A DNA stretch of 55,288 nt, from contig JAFRQK010000073.1 of NCBI GenBank assembly GCA_017428635.1, positions 1 to 55,288 on the forward strand, written 5' to 3'. This DNA comes from Clostridia bacterium. Lineage in GTDB: Bacteria; Bacillota; Clostridia; Oscillospirales; CAG-272. Under the pieces are notes generated by a model. The model searched no databases. It was not told the DNA's origin and worked only from the letters and a program-made list of their open reading frames with translations. Both the position numbers and the translations under genes were made by a program. Shown piece by piece: positions 1 to 7,080 of the stretch (positions within the stretch are counted from its first letter, which is position 1; the number at the start of each line of letters is the position of its first letter).

Positions 1-62
1 CCGGAAACGCAGAATTTTACCGCGGTCACCGTGAACAAACCGCGTTTTACTTGTTTGCACTC

Positions 63-601
63 TTTTTTTCTCTAGAGAAAAAAAGCCTGCGCTGAAAAAA
101 AGAGTCGCTCGGGGGCGGGAGGAGGTTTCGCGTAGGGCTGCGGGGCAGCCCAGCTCAAACCCTCCCTCCCCCGAAACCTCCCCCTCCCTCCCGACGCGGG
201 AGAGATCCTTTTTTTGAAGACACTTCCGCGCAGTTTCATTTGCCAAAATCGTTCGCAGGCGAAAAGTTTAAGCGACCGACAAAACTTTCGGTATCTGCAA
301 AGTGCGCTTAAAACATCAGCACGAATCGCCAACATCACCTCGTCTCGCTGTATGTCTTTATTTGACTACAAATAACACTGAACGTAAAAAACGAAGAAAC
401 AAATATATCCCACTTCGCGACGCTGATTACCAAGAAAATGTAACTTTGTCGCGAGGTGGGAGGGGAAGGTCCTTGGGGAGGGAGGTTATGAGCCGGGTTT
501 CTTTTCTATAAAACGCATCTGCCCTTTATCCCCGGCGAATGGTCCCTCCCTCACCCGGACGACTCTTTTTTCGGTGAAGCATTTTTTCTCTAGAGAAAAA
601 A
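63..601. repeat. Inverted pair of a diverged palindromic repeat
   Basis: A perfect palindrome made of a T-run, CTCTAGAG and an A-run lies at 63-84 (22 bp) and again at 582-601 (20 bp). Reading inward from each palindrome, the flanks match in inverted orientation: GC-tg-c--GAAAAAA-GAGTCG, then a G-rich GGGAGG stretch, then two CCTCCC-type blocks. The copies therefore span roughly 63-210 on the plus strand and 455-601 on the minus strand. They look like two decayed copies of one intergenic element inserted head to head. No transposase is nearby. Confidence 0.55.
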
Positions 602-733
602 GGGTTCAATAGCGCGCAGAACCCGAGACGACACTCTTCGCAAATCGAGCGGAGTTTATGCGCTTCAAAATGAGCCCCTCGATGGGATAATTTCTTATTT
701 TTGACATTTTTCAAAAATATTTTCAAAAAACTC

Positions 734-762
734 TTGACAGGGAAGAAAAGGGGGTATATAAT
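734..762 (+). promoter_or_regulatory. lexA promoter
   Basis: TTGACA at 734-739 and TATAAT at 757-762 are both perfect consensus with a 17-bp spacer. The LexA operator lies just downstream at the expected start of transcription. Confidence 0.9.
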
Positions 763-775
763 AGGTTTCACAAAA

Positions 776-791
776 CGGAACAATTGTTCCG
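776..791. promoter_or_regulatory. LexA operator (SOS box)
   Basis: CGGAACAATTGTTCCG is a perfect 16-bp palindrome containing the Gram-positive LexA core GAAC-N4-GTTC. It begins 13 bp after the -10 box and ends 20 bp before the lexA start codon, so LexA bound here should block its own promoter. Confidence 0.88.
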
Positions 792-811
792 AAAAGATCC
801 GGGAGGCGGGA

Positions 812-1405
812 ATGAGGAAGAAAAACCCCGAAAACGGTGGGATCATCGCGCGCTTTATCGACTCGTACGCCGACCGGTACGGGTACTCCCCGACGATGAC
901 CGAGATCGCCGAGGGGACTGGTATCCCGAAGACGACGGTCCACCGCTACCTCTCCGACATGCGTGCGGAGGGCAGGGTGAACCTGTCCGGTCACAGAACG
1001 CTCGCGTTCTCGGACACGGGCGCGTCGTCCGTCAGGGTCCCGGTGCTCGGCGCCGTCTCGTGCGGTCTGCCGAAGTTCGCCGAGGAGAATATCGAGGAGT
1101 ACGTTCGTCTCCCCTCTTCTCTGTTCGGCGACGGAGAATTTTACTTCCTGCGCGCCAAGGGCGACAGCATGATCGGCGCGGGGATCGACGACGGCGACCT
1201 CGTTCTCGTCCGCCGTCAGGACACGGCGAGGCCGGGTCAGATAGCGGTCGCGCTCGTCGACGACGAGGCGACGCTGAAAAGGTTTTATCCCGAACCCGAA
1301 AAAAGACGCGTAAGGCTTCACCCGGAGAATCCGGAACTTGAAGACATCTACGTCGACGGATGCGCGGTACAGGGAATTGCGGTAAAAGTGATAAAGGATC
1401 TGTAA
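812..1405 (+). CDS. lexA: LexA SOS repressor
   Basis: Repressor of the SOS DNA-damage regulon that cleaves itself when RecA filaments form. The 197-aa product has an N-terminal winged helix (about residues 10-60; SPTMTEIAEGTGIPKTTVHRYL) and a C-terminal S24 peptidase domain. The cleavage site reads AVSCG, so the scissile bond is Cys84-Gly85 rather than Ala-Gly. The catalytic pair is Ser119 (GDSM) and Lys156, with the same numbering and spacing as in E. coli LexA. The frame is open further upstream, but the ATG at 812 is preceded by a purine-rich GGGAGG site and follows the operator, so I start there. It is probably co-transcribed with the DUF551 gene 21 bp downstream. Confidence 0.95.
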   Translation: MRKKNPENGGIIARFIDSYADRYGYSPTMTEIAEGTGIPKTTVHRYLSDMRAEGRVNLSGHRTLAFSDTGASSVRVPVLGAVSCGLPKFAEENIEEYVRLPSSLFGDGEFYFLRAKGDSMIGAGIDDGDLVLVRRQDTARPGQIAVALVDDEATLKRFYPEPEKRRVRLHPENPELEDIYVDGCAVQGIAVKVIKDL

Positions 1406-1426
1406 ACGAGTAAGGAGGATATTAAA

Positions 1427-1723
1427 GTGAGCACGGAATTTGCACGCGGATTTGCCGAGGGACGGCTGTCGACTCAGCCGAAATGGATAAGCGTCAAGGA
1501 AAGGATGCCGGAAAAGGACGGCGTGTACTACACGATCACGGAACTTCAGCGCGACGTTCCGTTCGCCGGCAAGGGGACGATAAGCATCGACGTCACCGTC
1601 GACCTGATCGACGGGGCGTGGTGGCAGAGCGACGACACGTGGAAGGTCATCTACTGGGCGGAGCCGATCCGCCTCGACGTTCCCGCCGAGTTCGCCGACA
1701 GACCGCGACTTTGCGCGATATAA
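1427..1723 (+). CDS. DUF551-like protein
   Basis: A 98-aa soluble protein of unknown function. WISVKERMPEKDG followed by strands and a C-terminal VIYWAEPIRLD resembles the DUF551 family (usually WISVxDRLPE ... VTHWxPLP), which is common in phages and mobile DNA. It starts with GTG, placed 8 bases after a strong AAGGAGG. It lies directly behind lexA and ahead of a terminator, so it is likely under SOS control. What it does in that regulon cannot be told from sequence. Confidence 0.75.
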   Translation: MSTEFARGFAEGRLSTQPKWISVKERMPEKDGVYYTITELQRDVPFAGKGTISIDVTVDLIDGAWWQSDDTWKVIYWAEPIRLDVPAEFADRPRLCAI

Positions 1724-1725
1724 AG

Positions 1726-1756
1726 GAAAAAGCCTGCCGGCGAGGCAGGCTTTTTC
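1726..1756. terminator. Bidirectional terminator between DUF551 and the C_GCAxxG_C_C gene
   Basis: The arms AAAAAGCCTGCC and GGCAGGCTTTTT surround a short loop. The flanking A- and T-runs let it end the rightward lexA transcript and the leftward transcript of the convergent gene. Confidence 0.85.
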
Positions 1757-2199
1757 TATTCTATCATTTCGCTTACTATATCCGCCGCGTCGCGGATCAG
1801 GTTCGGACAAGGTCTTTTTTTGTAAAACTCCTCCGTGCGGGGTTCGGGGTCTCCGCCGACCGTCGCGCCGACGCCGGCGAGCAGTTCGCGGCAGACGATC
1901 GAGCCGTTTTTCTCCGAGAACCGCCGCGCGAATTCCCTCACTCTTTCGTAGTGTTTTTTCTTCGCCTCGGGGTCGCCGGGGGTAGAGTACCCCTCGATCG
2001 CGCCGAGGACGAGCAGCGCGCCGCTGACCGCTCCGCACACTTCGCGGAGCCGTCCCATCCCGCCGCCGAACGGCGACGCGAGCTTCGCCGCTTCGTCAAG
2101 CTCATATCCGGTCACGTCGCAGAACGCGCAGAAGACCGCCTGCGTGCAGTTGTACCCTTCGCGGAACAGTTTTTCGGCTTTTTCTCCTCTTTCGCTCAT
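1756..2199 (-). CDS. C_GCAxxG_C_C family redox protein
   Basis: A 147-aa protein of the C_GCAxxG_C_C family, small cysteine proteins thought to be redox active and often found beside oxidoreductases. The family signature is visible: GYNCTQAVFCAFCDVTG near the N-terminus, then GGGMGRLREVCGAVSGALLVLG, and spaced later cysteines (IVCRELL, RPCPNLI). Two ATG codons lie in tandem (2202 and 2199). The second has the better spacing from GGAGG, so I use it. The gene sits downstream of the IscU-like/GGGtGRT pair on the same strand, separated by a terminator. The true substrate is unknown. Confidence 0.85.
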   Translation of the reverse strand: MSERGEKAEKLFREGYNCTQAVFCAFCDVTGYELDEAAKLASPFGGGMGRLREVCGAVSGALLVLGAIEGYSTPGDPEAKKKHYERVREFARRFSEKNGSIVCRELLAGVGATVGGDPEPRTEEFYKKRPCPNLIRDAADIVSEMIE

Positions 2200-2211
2200 C
2201 ATTTCCTCCGT

Positions 2212-2247
2212 AAAAAAACCGGCGGCATTCGCACCGCCGGTTTTCGG
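2212..2247 (-). terminator. Terminator of the IscU-like/GGGtGRT operon
   Basis: On the minus strand the stem AACCGGCGG / CCGCCGGTT is followed by a T-run immediately after the GGGtGRT stop codon. Confidence 0.85.
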
Positions 2248-2254
2248 TCACATC

Positions 2255-3274
2255 TCAGAACTTACCCGCTTTCGCCGCTTCTTCGATCGAAACCGCAGTC
2301 GAAACGGTCATACCGACCATCGGGTTGTTGCCCGCGCCGATCAGACCCATCATCTCGACGTGAGCGGGAACGGACGAAGAGCCCGCGAACTGCGCGTCGG
2401 AATGCATTCTGCCCATCGTGTCGGTCATACCGTAGGAAGCGGGGCCGGCCGCCATGTTGTCCGGGTGCAGCGTTCTGCCGGTACCGCCGCCCGATGCGAC
2501 GGAGAAGTATTTCTTGCCCGCCTCGACGCGCTCTTTCTTGTACGTGCCGGCGACGGGATGCTGGAATCTCGTCGGGTTCGTGGAGTTGCCGGTGATCGAC
2601 ACGTCCACGTTCTCGTGCCACATGATCGCGACGCCTTCCTGAACGTCGTTCGCGCCGTAGCAGTTGACCTTGGCGCGGGAGGAGTTCGGATCCTTCGAGT
2701 AGCACTTGCGGAAGACTTCTTTGAGTTCGCCGGTGAAGTAGTCGTACTCGGTCTCGACGAACGTGAAGCCGTTGATGCGGGAGATGATCTGAGCTGCGTC
2801 CTTGCCGAGACCGTTCAGGATGACGCGCAGGGGTTTGGTCCTGACCTTGTTCGCCTTCTCGGCGATACCTATCGCGCCCTCCGCGGCGGCAAACGACTCG
2901 TGGCCCGCGAGGAACGCGAAGCACTCGGTGTCCTCTTCAAGGAGCATCTTGCCGAGGTTGCCGTGACCGAGACCGACCTTGCGTCTGTCGGCGACGGAAC
3001 CGGGAATGCAGAACGCCTGCAGGCCCTCGCCGATAGCGGCGGCGGCGTCCGCGGCTCGTCTGCAGTTTTTCTTTATGGCGATCGCCGCGCCCACGGTGTA
3101 GGAGTATTTCGCGTTTTCAAAGCAGATGGGCTGGATCTTCTCGATCATGTGATAAACGTCGAGACCGGCGTCCTTCGTGATCTGTTCGGCTTCCTCGATC
3201 GAGGAGATGCCGTATTCTGCGAGCTTTTCGTTTATCTGCTTTATTCTTCTGTCGTATGATTCAAACGTAATCAC
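2255..3274 (-). CDS. GGGtGRT protein (Fe-S assembly partner)
   Basis: A conserved 339-aa clostridial protein. The defining GGGTGRT motif is present in SVASGGGTGRTLHPDN, with downstream motifs GPASYGMTDTMGRMHSDAQFAGSSS and LIGAGNNPMVGMTVSTA. No membrane segment or signal peptide is visible, so it should be cytosolic. In the Firmicutes this family is found next to an IscU-like scaffold, exactly as here (19-bp gap, same strand), which suggests a joint role in iron-sulfur cluster handling. The biochemical function of the family is not established. The start ATG follows a GGAGG-like site in the intergenic gap. Confidence 0.85.
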   Translation of the reverse strand: MITFESYDRRIKQINEKLAEYGISSIEEAEQITKDAGLDVYHMIEKIQPICFENAKYSYTVGAAIAIKKNCRRAADAAAAIGEGLQAFCIPGSVADRRKVGLGHGNLGKMLLEEDTECFAFLAGHESFAAAEGAIGIAEKANKVRTKPLRVILNGLGKDAAQIISRINGFTFVETEYDYFTGELKEVFRKCYSKDPNSSRAKVNCYGANDVQEGVAIMWHENVDVSITGNSTNPTRFQHPVAGTYKKERVEAGKKYFSVASGGGTGRTLHPDNMAAGPASYGMTDTMGRMHSDAQFAGSSSVPAHVEMMGLIGAGNNPMVGMTVSTAVSIEEAAKAGKF

Positions 3275-3293
3275 AGCATTTTCCTCCCTTTCC

Positions 3294-3986
3294 TCAGGCC
3301 TTCCTCGGGTCGATGATCTTCGCCGCGTCGTTGACGCGTCCGTACTGGCCGGACGCCTTCTTGAGCGCTTCAGCCGGGTCGTCGCCCGCTTTGATGAAGT
3401 CCATCATCTTGCCGAAATTGACGTACTTGTAACCGATGATCTCGTCGTCCTCGTCGAGCGCGAGCTCGGTGATGTAGCCCTCGGTCAGTTCGAGGTATCT
3501 CGGTCCCTTTTCAAGCGTGCCGTAGGTCGTGCCGACCATTGATCTCGTGCCTTTGCCGAGGTCTTCGAGGCCCGCTCCGATCTGGAGTCCGTCCTCGGAG
3601 AACGCGCTCTGCGATCTTCCGTAGACGATCTGTAAGAACAGTTCTCTCATCGCGGTGTTGATGGCGTCGCAGACGAGGTCGGTGTTGAGCGCCTCGAGGA
3701 TCGTCAGACCCGGGAGGATCTCAGCCGCCATAGCCGCCGAGTGAGTCATACCCGAGCAGCCGAGCGTTTCGACGAGCGCTTCCTGGATCACGCCGTCCTT
3801 GACGTTGAGTGAGAGTTTGCACGCGCCCTGCTGAGGTGCGCACCAGCCCACGCCGTGCGTGTAGCCGGAAACGTCCTTGACTTCGCGGGACTTGACCCAC
3901 TTAGCCTCTTCCGGTATCGGAGCGGCGCCGTGGTGCACGCCCTGCTTGACCGGGCACATTTCTTTGATTTCCTTGGAATAGGTCAT
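3294..3986 (-). CDS. IscU/NifU-like iron-sulfur cluster scaffold
   Basis: A 230-aa protein related to the IscU/NifU N-terminal scaffold fold. Recognisable pieces are WCAPQQGACKLSLNVKDGVI (first ligand region), ETLGCSGMTHSAAMAAEILPGLTILEA (second ligand, equivalent to GCGAAIASSS in IscU) and TYGTLEKGPRYLELTEGYI. The third canonical ligand (KLHC/RVKC in IscU) is not obvious; the equivalent stretch reads SQSAFSEDGL, so ligation may differ from classical IscU. It is the first gene of a two-gene operon with the GGGtGRT protein and is longer than housekeeping IscU (about 130 aa). Confidence 0.8.
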   Translation of the reverse strand: MTYSKEIKEMCPVKQGVHHGAAPIPEEAKWVKSREVKDVSGYTHGVGWCAPQQGACKLSLNVKDGVIQEALVETLGCSGMTHSAAMAAEILPGLTILEALNTDLVCDAINTAMRELFLQIVYGRSQSAFSEDGLQIGAGLEDLGKGTRSMVGTTYGTLEKGPRYLELTEGYITELALDEDDEIIGYKYVNFGKMMDFIKAGDDPAEALKKASGQYGRVNDAAKIIDPRKA

Positions 3987-4061
3987 AGCGAATTGCCTCC
4001 TGAATTAAAACTCGAAGTCGCCGCGGAAAGCTGCCACGCGGCGTAGTTTTTCCAAACAAAC

Positions 4062-4090
4062 AGTATAACAGAAAACGGGTCCGATTTCAA
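4062..4090 (-). promoter_or_regulatory. Promoter of the IscU-like/GGGtGRT operon
   Basis: On the minus strand TTGAAA (4090-4085) and TATACT (4067-4062) are 17 bp apart, about 75 bp upstream of the start codon. Confidence 0.75.
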
Positions 4091-4108
4091 GTGACGGCGG
4101 ACAAAAAA

Positions 4109-4501
4109 TCAAAATTCGACCGTCTTCGGCGGCTCCGTGAACGATGAGAAAACGGCTGTCGCCGACCTGAACGCGAGGACTGCGGTATTGCCGTCGTCTT
4201 CGTTGTACATCGTGCGCAGTTCGGGATAGGCGTCGAGCATCTCGGCGCGCGCCTCTCTTCTGTCGTCCTCGTAAAGCTCGCCCGACAGTCTCAGCCACTT
4301 GCCGCCGTCGAACGCGCAGATCTCGACCTTCGGGTTCGCCGCGATCTCACGGAAGACTTTTTTCGATTTTCCGGTCTGGAGGCAGAGTTTGCCGCCGATG
4401 ATATGAGCCGTACCGAACGGACGGACGCGCGGCTGATCTCCGTCCGCCGTCGCAAGATAATACGCCCCGCACTTTTTCAGGAATTCACATACTTCTTTCA
4501 T
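4109..4501 (-). CDS. Pyridoxamine 5'-phosphate oxidase-like flavoprotein
   Basis: A 130-aa split-barrel protein of the PNPOx-like superfamily, likely binding FMN or a related flavin. Family features are YYLATADGDQPRVRPFGTAHIIGGKLCLQTGKSKKVFREIAANPKVEICAFD. These short clostridial members are usually general flavin-dependent reductases and lack the residues of true PdxH. Translation starts at the ATG at 4501, which has a clear AAAGGAGG site; the longer upstream frame has none. It has its own promoter and no operon partner. Confidence 0.85.
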   Translation of the reverse strand: MKEVCEFLKKCGAYYLATADGDQPRVRPFGTAHIIGGKLCLQTGKSKKVFREIAANPKVEICAFDGGKWLRLSGELYEDDRREARAEMLDAYPELRTMYNEDDGNTAVLAFRSATAVFSSFTEPPKTVEF

Positions 4502-4523
4502 TTTTCCGACCTCCTTTTTCTTA

Positions 4524-4552
4524 ATTTTACCACATACGTTCTTCGCGCGCAA
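4524..4552 (-). promoter_or_regulatory. Promoter of the PNPOx-like gene
   Basis: On the minus strand TTGCGC (4552-4547) and TAAAAT (4529-4524) are separated by 17 bp and lie just ahead of the AAAGGAGG site. Confidence 0.55.
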
Positions 4553-4575
4553 GGACGCGTTTCATTTATTCATTA

Positions 4576-4604
4576 TTGACACACGAATGCTCTTTTGTTA
4601 TAAT
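4576..4604 (+). promoter_or_regulatory. Promoter of the HD hydrolase-pepF operon
   Basis: TTGACA at 4576-4581 and TATAAT at 4599-4604 are both consensus with a 17-bp spacer. Confidence 0.9.
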
Positions 4605-4667
4605 CATATTGTTAAATATGTTTAATCGCGCGCGTGCGCGAGGACGTGTCAAAATAAGGAGATACGA

Positions 4668-5228
4668 ATGGACAACAAAGAAAGATTCATGTCGCTTTGC
4701 GAAATAATAAACCGCGACGGGCTCGACAGGCTTCTCGGCTGGCTCGAGGGGTCCGATTTCTTCACGTGTCCCGCCAGTACGAAATATCACGGCGCGTACC
4801 GGGGAGGACTGCTCGAACACTCGCTCAACGTTTACGACGAGATGAAAAGACTGCTCGCCGCGTACCCCGAGATCGAGGCGAACGAGGAGAGCACGGTCGT
4901 CGTCTCACTCTTCCACGATCTCTGCAAAGTCAACTACTACGGCGTCGAAAAGAGAAATCGCAAGAACGAAGAAGGACAGTGGGAGAGTTACGACGCATAT
5001 ACCGTCAGGGAAAAATTTCCGTTCGGCGGTCACGGATCCAAGTCGGTCTTCCTCGTTCAGCAGTTCATGACGCTTACCGCGGAGGAAGCGGTCGCGATCA
5101 ACTGTCACATGGGTCCGTGGGATAAAGGCGACCCCGACGTCGGCCGTTCTTACGAACAGTTTCCGCTCGCGTGGCTTCTCCACGTTGCCGACGAGAGCGC
5201 GACTTACATAAAGGAGAAAAGAAAATAA
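4668..5228 (+). CDS. HD-domain phosphohydrolase
   Basis: A 186-aa metal-dependent HD-superfamily hydrolase. The metal ligands are visible in order: LLEHSLNV (His), LFHDLCKV (the HD doublet), GHGSKS (His), INCHMGPW (His) and HVADESA (Asp). The arrangement resembles the HD domain of YhaM-type 3'-5' exoribonucleases, but the OB-fold domain is absent, so a nucleotide or nucleic-acid phosphatase role is only a guess. The ATG follows ATAAGGAG. The stop lies 2 bp before the pepF start, so the two are translationally coupled. Confidence 0.85.
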   Translation: MDNKERFMSLCEIINRDGLDRLLGWLEGSDFFTCPASTKYHGAYRGGLLEHSLNVYDEMKRLLAAYPEIEANEESTVVVSLFHDLCKVNYYGVEKRNRKNEEGQWESYDAYTVREKFPFGGHGSKSVFLVQQFMTLTAEEAVAINCHMGPWDKGDPDVGRSYEQFPLAWLLHVADESATYIKEKRK

Positions 5229-5230
5229 CG

Positions 5231-7036
5231 ATGGCAGAAAAGACAAGAAAAAGAGAAGAGATCCCGGAAGAGTTCAAATGGGATCTGTCGGCGATCTTCC
5301 CGTCCGACGAAGCGTGGGAAAAGGAATGCGAGGCGGTTCGCCGCGATCTTGAAAAGTACTCCGCCTTCAAGGGAAAACTCGGCGAAGACCCCGCGTCGCT
5401 GCTCGGCTTTTTCAAACTTTCCGACGATCTGAGCGTCCGCGTATCGAAGATATACGGATACGCTTCCTGTTCGTCCGACGGCGACACGGCGAACGGTTTT
5501 TATCAGAATATGTCCTCGAAGGGAATGAGCGTCTACGTTGCGATGAACGCCGCGCGTTCGTTCGCGGCGCCGGAGATCACTGCGATCCCGCAGGACACGC
5601 TCGACCGCTTCTTCAGGGAAGAACCCGAACTCGAAACGTACAGAAGGCTCATTGAGTACGAACGCAAAATGAGCGAGCACACGCTCTCCGCGGAGTGCGA
5701 GGGTATCCTCGCCGCCGCGGGCGAGATGGCGCGCGGACCCGAGAATATCGCGTCGGTCTTCCGCAACGCCGATATCCGTTTCCCCGCCGTCAAAGACGGA
5801 AACGGCGAGGAACACGAACTGACCGGCGAGACGCTCGTCCCGCTTCTGCAGAACGAGGACCGCGTCCTCCGGAAGAACGCTTTTTGTGAGTTCTACAAAA
5901 TCTACCGCGGGTTCAGGAACACCGTCGCGTCGACGCTCGACGCGAACTTCAAGTCTCTCGTCTTCTTCTCGAGAGCGAGAAAGTTCGGAACGACGCTCGA
6001 CGCCGCGCTCTCGCGCACCGAGGTCCCGGCTGAGGTCTACCGCAATCTGATCGCCGCTGTTCGCGCAAATCTCAACAAGATGTACCGCTACGTCGCGCTC
6101 CGCAAAAAAATGCTCGGAGTCGACGAACTCCATATGTACGACGTATACGTTCCCGTCGTTGCGGGTTCGTCGAAGGTGATCACGTTCGACGAGGCGAAAT
6201 CGACCGTCCTCGACGCGCTCGCCGTTCTCGGCGAGGACTATACCGATATGCTGAAAGAGGGGTTCGCGAACCGCTGGATCGACGTTTACGAGAACGTCGG
6301 AAAACGCGGCGGCGCGTATTCGTCCGGTTCTCCGTACCCCCATCCGTACGTACTTCTCAACCATACGGACGACCTCGAGAGCATGTTTACCCTCGCTCAC
6401 GAGATGGGCCACGCGCTGCACAGTTATCTCTCGCTGAAGAATCAGCCGACCTGCACGAACGATTACGTCATCTTCGTAGCGGAGGTCGCTTCCACGTGCA
6501 ACGAGATCCTCCTGATGAGGTACCTGCTCGGAAAGACGGAGGACAAGAAAGAGCGGATGGCGCTCGTCAACCACTTCCTCGACTCCTTCAAGGGAACGGT
6601 CTTCCGTCAGACGATGTTCGCGGAGTTCGAACTCTTCATGGGAGAGAAAGCGGAGGCGGGCGAAGCGCTGACCGCCGATCTGCTGGACGAAAAATATCTC
6701 GAACTCAACAAACTGTACTTCGGACCCGATATGATATCTGATCCCGAGATCGCGCTCGAGTGGGCGCGCATCCCGCACTTCTTCTACAATTACTACGTAT
6801 TCCAGTACGCCACGGGCTTCTCCGCGGCGGCGGCGATAGCGGAGCGTATCCTGAAAGAGGGCAAGCCCGCAGTCGACGATTATAAGAAATTCCTCTCCGG
6901 CGGTTTTTCCGCCGACCCCGTCTCCCTTCTGAAGATCGCAGGCGTCGATATGTCGACGCCCGAGCCGGTGAATTCCGCGCTCAGCCTTTTCGGAGATCTT
7001 GTGACGGAAATGGAGCGGCTCGCATCCGAACAGTGA
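5231..7036 (+). CDS. pepF: Oligoendopeptidase F (M3B)
   Basis: A cytosolic zinc metallopeptidase that hydrolyses oligopeptides of roughly 7-17 residues. The 601-aa length is typical for PepF. It begins EEIPEEFKWDLSAIFPSDEAWE, the standard family opening, and carries the zinc site HEMGH at residues 390-394 (FTLAHEMGHALHSYLS) with the downstream glutamate ligand in VAEVASTCNE. The ATG at 5231 follows AAGGAGA; an upstream in-frame ATG lies inside the HD gene and is not needed. It is the second gene of an operon with the HD hydrolase. Two more M3 enzymes of a different subfamily lie at 15.6-19.1 kb. Confidence 0.95.
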   Translation: MAEKTRKREEIPEEFKWDLSAIFPSDEAWEKECEAVRRDLEKYSAFKGKLGEDPASLLGFFKLSDDLSVRVSKIYGYASCSSDGDTANGFYQNMSSKGMSVYVAMNAARSFAAPEITAIPQDTLDRFFREEPELETYRRLIEYERKMSEHTLSAECEGILAAAGEMARGPENIASVFRNADIRFPAVKDGNGEEHELTGETLVPLLQNEDRVLRKNAFCEFYKIYRGFRNTVASTLDANFKSLVFFSRARKFGTTLDAALSRTEVPAEVYRNLIAAVRANLNKMYRYVALRKKMLGVDELHMYDVYVPVVAGSSKVITFDEAKSTVLDALAVLGEDYTDMLKEGFANRWIDVYENVGKRGGAYSSGSPYPHPYVLLNHTDDLESMFTLAHEMGHALHSYLSLKNQPTCTNDYVIFVAEVASTCNEILLMRYLLGKTEDKKERMALVNHFLDSFKGTVFRQTMFAEFELFMGEKAEAGEALTADLLDEKYLELNKLYFGPDMISDPEIALEWARIPHFFYNYYVFQYATGFSAAAAIAERILKEGKPAVDDYKKFLSGGFSADPVSLLKIAGVDMSTPEPVNSALSLFGDLVTEMERLASEQ

Positions 7037-7080
7037 AACCGATCCCTGCGGATTTGTAAATAAGAACGGAGGACACGCAA

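Larger units (their letters stand above)
1..811. other. Gene-free leader region with repeats
   Basis: I find no credible gene here; the open frames lack ribosome sites and read through G/C-rich and T-rich low-complexity DNA. The stretch holds two inverted copies of a repeat built on a TCTAGA-centred palindrome (separate entry) and, at its right end, the promoter and operator of lexA. Confidence 0.7.

Noticed and set aside
302-846. Short frames in the first 850 bp
   Set aside because: No ribosome sites, and they overlap the repeat copies and the lexA regulatory region.
5204-6778. Long minus-strand open frame opposite pepF, and similar frames opposite other GC-rich genes (for example 16070-17566, 23847-25421, 27557-29566)
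   Set aside because: These are antisense frames created by GC-rich codon use. They lack ribosome sites and give Arg/Val/Glu-rich proteins without domains, while the opposite strand encodes clear families.
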